DNA of 34,851 nt from Flavobacteriaceae bacterium (GTDB lineage: Bacteria; Bacteroidota; Bacteroidia; Flavobacteriales; Flavobacteriaceae). The DNA is taken from assembly GCA_026988395.1 (NCBI GenBank), contig JALSLI010000182.1:1-34851 (forward strand), written 5' to 3'. Below, one piece after another: positions 33,421 through 34,851 of this stretch. The translations under genes and the position numbers were made by a program. The notes beneath the pieces are model-generated. The model saw nothing but the letters and a program-made list of their open reading frames with translations. It ran no database searches and was not told where the DNA came from. Each line of letters opens with the position of its first letter. Positions within the stretch are counted from its first letter, which is position 1.

Positions 33421-33598
33421 ACACACCCCTACCCCTCTCTAGAGGGGAGTTTTGCGTCTCTTAAAATAAAACTTATCTTCTTTGATGGATATTTTTAGTT
33501 GTCTAGGACTAATTTTGATAGCTTCAAATATGGTATAATATAGAGAAACAATCTCTATCCGTACAGCAGTCCCCTCTTGAGAGGGGTTAGGGGTGTGT
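33421..33598. mobile_element. MITE-like element, copy B (~178 bp)
   Basis: The better-preserved copy. The terminal inverted repeats of about 28 bases (33421-33448 and 33570-33598) begin ACACACCCCTA and differ at roughly two positions; each contains an internal near-palindrome CCCCTCT-GAGGGG. The core has a conserved TTGTCTAGGACTAA stretch and a hairpin ATAGAGA / TCTCTAT (33540-33558). It lies between the DegT-type gene and the DEAD-box promoter, upstream of the latter by about 60 bases. I see no convincing target-site duplication and no coding capacity. Confidence 0.75.
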
Positions 33599-33613
33599 TT
33601 TCTGTATAAATGC

Positions 33614-34735
33614 TTAATTTAAACTCTGTTTAATTGCCTTTACAATTCTATTTAAATCTAGTTGTGATAAATTACTACCGCTGGGCAAGCAAAGTCCGCG
33701 ATTGAATAAATCTTCTGAAACACCATTTGTATAAACTACTTCGTCTTCAAAAACAGGTTGCAAGTGCATCGGTTTCCAAAGCGGACGGCTTTCGATATTT
33801 TCTTTATCCAATGTCAAACGGATTTTTTCACGTATTTCGAAAGAATCCGTTAGAATCGTTGTTAGCCAGCGATTGGAAAAAACATTTTCAGGTTCTTGTA
33901 AAAATGTAAAGTCTAAACCGGCGAGTTGTTTATTATAAAAATCAAAATTTGCACGGCGGGCTTTTACTCTATCGTTTAAAACTTCCATTTGTCCGCGACC
34001 AATACCTGCTACGATATTACTCATACGATAGTTATACCCAATTTGCGAATGTTGGTAATGCGGAGCATCATCTCTTGCTTGGGTTGCTAAAAAAATAGCT
34101 CTTTCTTTATTCTCTTTGGTTTTAGTCACTAACGCTCCACCTCCGGAAGTGGTAATTATTTTGTTTCCGTTAAAGGATAAAATTCCATAATCGCCCAATG
34201 TTCCGCACATTTGTTCGTGATAAACACTGCCTAGTGCTTCGGCAGCATCTTCAACTACGGGAATATTATATTTTTGGGCAATGGCATTTATTTCATCCAT
34301 TTTTGCCGGCATACCATACAGATGCACCACTACAATAGCTTTGGGTTTTTTACCTTTTTTGGTTTCGGTAACAATGGCGGTTTCCAGTAACTCCGGATCT
34401 ATATTCCACGTATTTTTTTCGCTGTCTACAAATATTGGTTTTGCTCCTAAATAAAGTATCGGATTGGCGGAGGCAATATGTGTATTGGATTGAATAATCA
34501 CACTATCGCCGTTTTTGACACCTAACATAACTAAGGCTAAATGAATTGCTGCAGTTCCGGAATTTAAAGCCACCACTTTTAAATTGTGATTTAATACTTT
34601 TTCCAATTCCGCTTCAAAAAAATCTATTTGCTGACCAACCGGTGCTACCCAACCGGAAGCAAAAGCATCTTTGATATATTTTAGCTCCGAACCACTTAAA
34701 TGAGGTGGAGAGAGGTATATTTTTTGTTTATTCAC
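33614..34735 (-). CDS. DegT/DnrJ/EryC1/StrS family PLP-dependent aminotransferase
   Basis: A 373-residue fold-type I aminotransferase of the sugar aminotransferase group, which aminates nucleotide-linked keto-sugars for surface glycans. The PLP-lysine is Lys192 in LSFNGNKIITTSGGG. The pyridine-nitrogen Asp is Asp163 (VVEDAAEALGS), and the early SGTAAIHLAL and SNTHIASANPILY segments are also typical. The start is GTG at 34735; no in-frame ATG is near, and the N-terminus KIYLSPPHLSGSELKYIKDAF aligns with the family start. The PglE/LegC-like N-terminus suggests a bacillosamine- or legionaminic-type pathway, but that is a guess. No other sugar genes are in the window, so its partners must lie outside or elsewhere. 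Confidence 0.9.
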   Translation of the reverse strand: MNKQKIYLSPPHLSGSELKYIKDAFASGWVAPVGQQIDFFEAELEKVLNHNLKVVALNSGTAAIHLALVMLGVKNGDSVIIQSNTHIASANPILYLGAKPIFVDSEKNTWNIDPELLETAIVTETKKGKKPKAIVVVHLYGMPAKMDEINAIAQKYNIPVVEDAAEALGSVYHEQMCGTLGDYGILSFNGNKIITTSGGGALVTKTKENKERAIFLATQARDDAPHYQHSQIGYNYRMSNIVAGIGRGQMEVLNDRVKARRANFDFYNKQLAGLDFTFLQEPENVFSNRWLTTILTDSFEIREKIRLTLDKENIESRPLWKPMHLQPVFEDEVVYTNGVSEDLFNRGLCLPSGSNLSQLDLNRIVKAIKQSLN

Positions 34736-34774
34736 AATGTATTATTTTAATTTTTAAATTATTACTGTCCGATA

Positions 34775-34803
34775 AAAAATTCCTCAATAATTGAGGAATT
34801 TTT
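34775..34803. terminator. Hairpin terminator at the right edge
   Basis: Thirteen-base perfect arms (A5TTCCTCAA / TTGAGGAAT5) enclose a three-base loop, with T residues on both strands. It lies upstream of the DegT-type gene. It therefore most likely ends a minus-strand gene coming from the right; a minus-strand frame ending in TAG at 34828-34830 is open to the window edge. Alternatively a plus-strand gene begins with the ATG at 34842. The last bases do not decide this. Confidence 0.6.
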
Positions 34804-34851
34804 CGTATAGTTGAATAATGATCTAACCTAAAATTCAACATATGAGCAAAG

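Noticed and set aside
33421-33598. CRISPR-like repeat because of short GC-rich repeated blocks
   Set aside because: The repeated blocks are inverted ends of one element, not regularly spaced direct repeats with unique spacers.
34842-34851. ATG AGC AAA at the right edge as the start of a plus-strand gene
   Set aside because: Only ten bases are visible and there is no promoter element. The hairpin at 34775-34803 fits better with a minus-strand gene ending at 34828, so neither is annotated as a CDS.

Overview
The window is a low-GC chromosomal segment from a member of the Bacteroidota, almost certainly class Flavobacteriia. Three things point there. It carries a complete gldK-gldL-gldM-gldN cluster (gliding motor / type IX secretion core). 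It has the gene string miaB - AAA+ activator - lptE - TPR protein - secG - groES - groEL. Many genes are preceded by the Bacteroidetes -7 element TAnnTTTG rather than an E. coli-type -10, and clear Shine-Dalgarno sequences are lacking. I cannot resolve the genus. No rRNA, tRNA, CRISPR array, phage or transposase gene is visible.

Layout, left to right. 1-5.5 kb (minus strand): a lipoprotein CocE/NonD-type hydrolase overlapping the end of hutI, then hutI and hutU of histidine degradation. 5.6-6.7 kb (minus): a small acidic unknown protein and a YebC-family protein. 6.9-13.5 kb (minus): groEL, groES, secG, a TPR-containing protein, lptE, a sigma-54-type AAA+ activator and miaB, with hairpin terminators after groEL and after secG. 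13.65-15.55 kb (minus): a 631-residue protein of unknown function, probably DUF505, with eight copies of a winged-helix-like signature.

15.8-24.3 kb (plus): topA, an arginase/formimidoylglutamase-fold protein with decayed metal ligands, then gldKLMN ending in a strong terminator. 24.35-28.5 kb: a FAD oxidoreductase, a convergent DUF983 protein, an ABC-F ATPase and a UPF0173 metallo-hydrolase. 28.8-31.4 kb: an Nramp metal transporter fused to a universal stress protein domain, divergent from a DtxR/MntR-type regulator, with a palindrome placed inside the transporter promoter. 31.4-34.85 kb (minus): a TRIC/UPF0126 channel, a DEAD-box RNA helicase and a DegT-type aminotransferase. Two copies of a ~180 bp non-coding element with terminal inverted repeats (MITE-like) lie in this last part.

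The window is mostly core genome. The most unusual items are the MITE-like pair, the eight-signature DUF505-like protein, the metal-site-degenerate arginase-fold protein beside the gliding genes, and the Nramp-USP/MntR module with its operator. No gene-free stretch exceeds about 300 bases; the longest (15547-15820 and 33338-33613) hold promoters and a repeat copy respectively.
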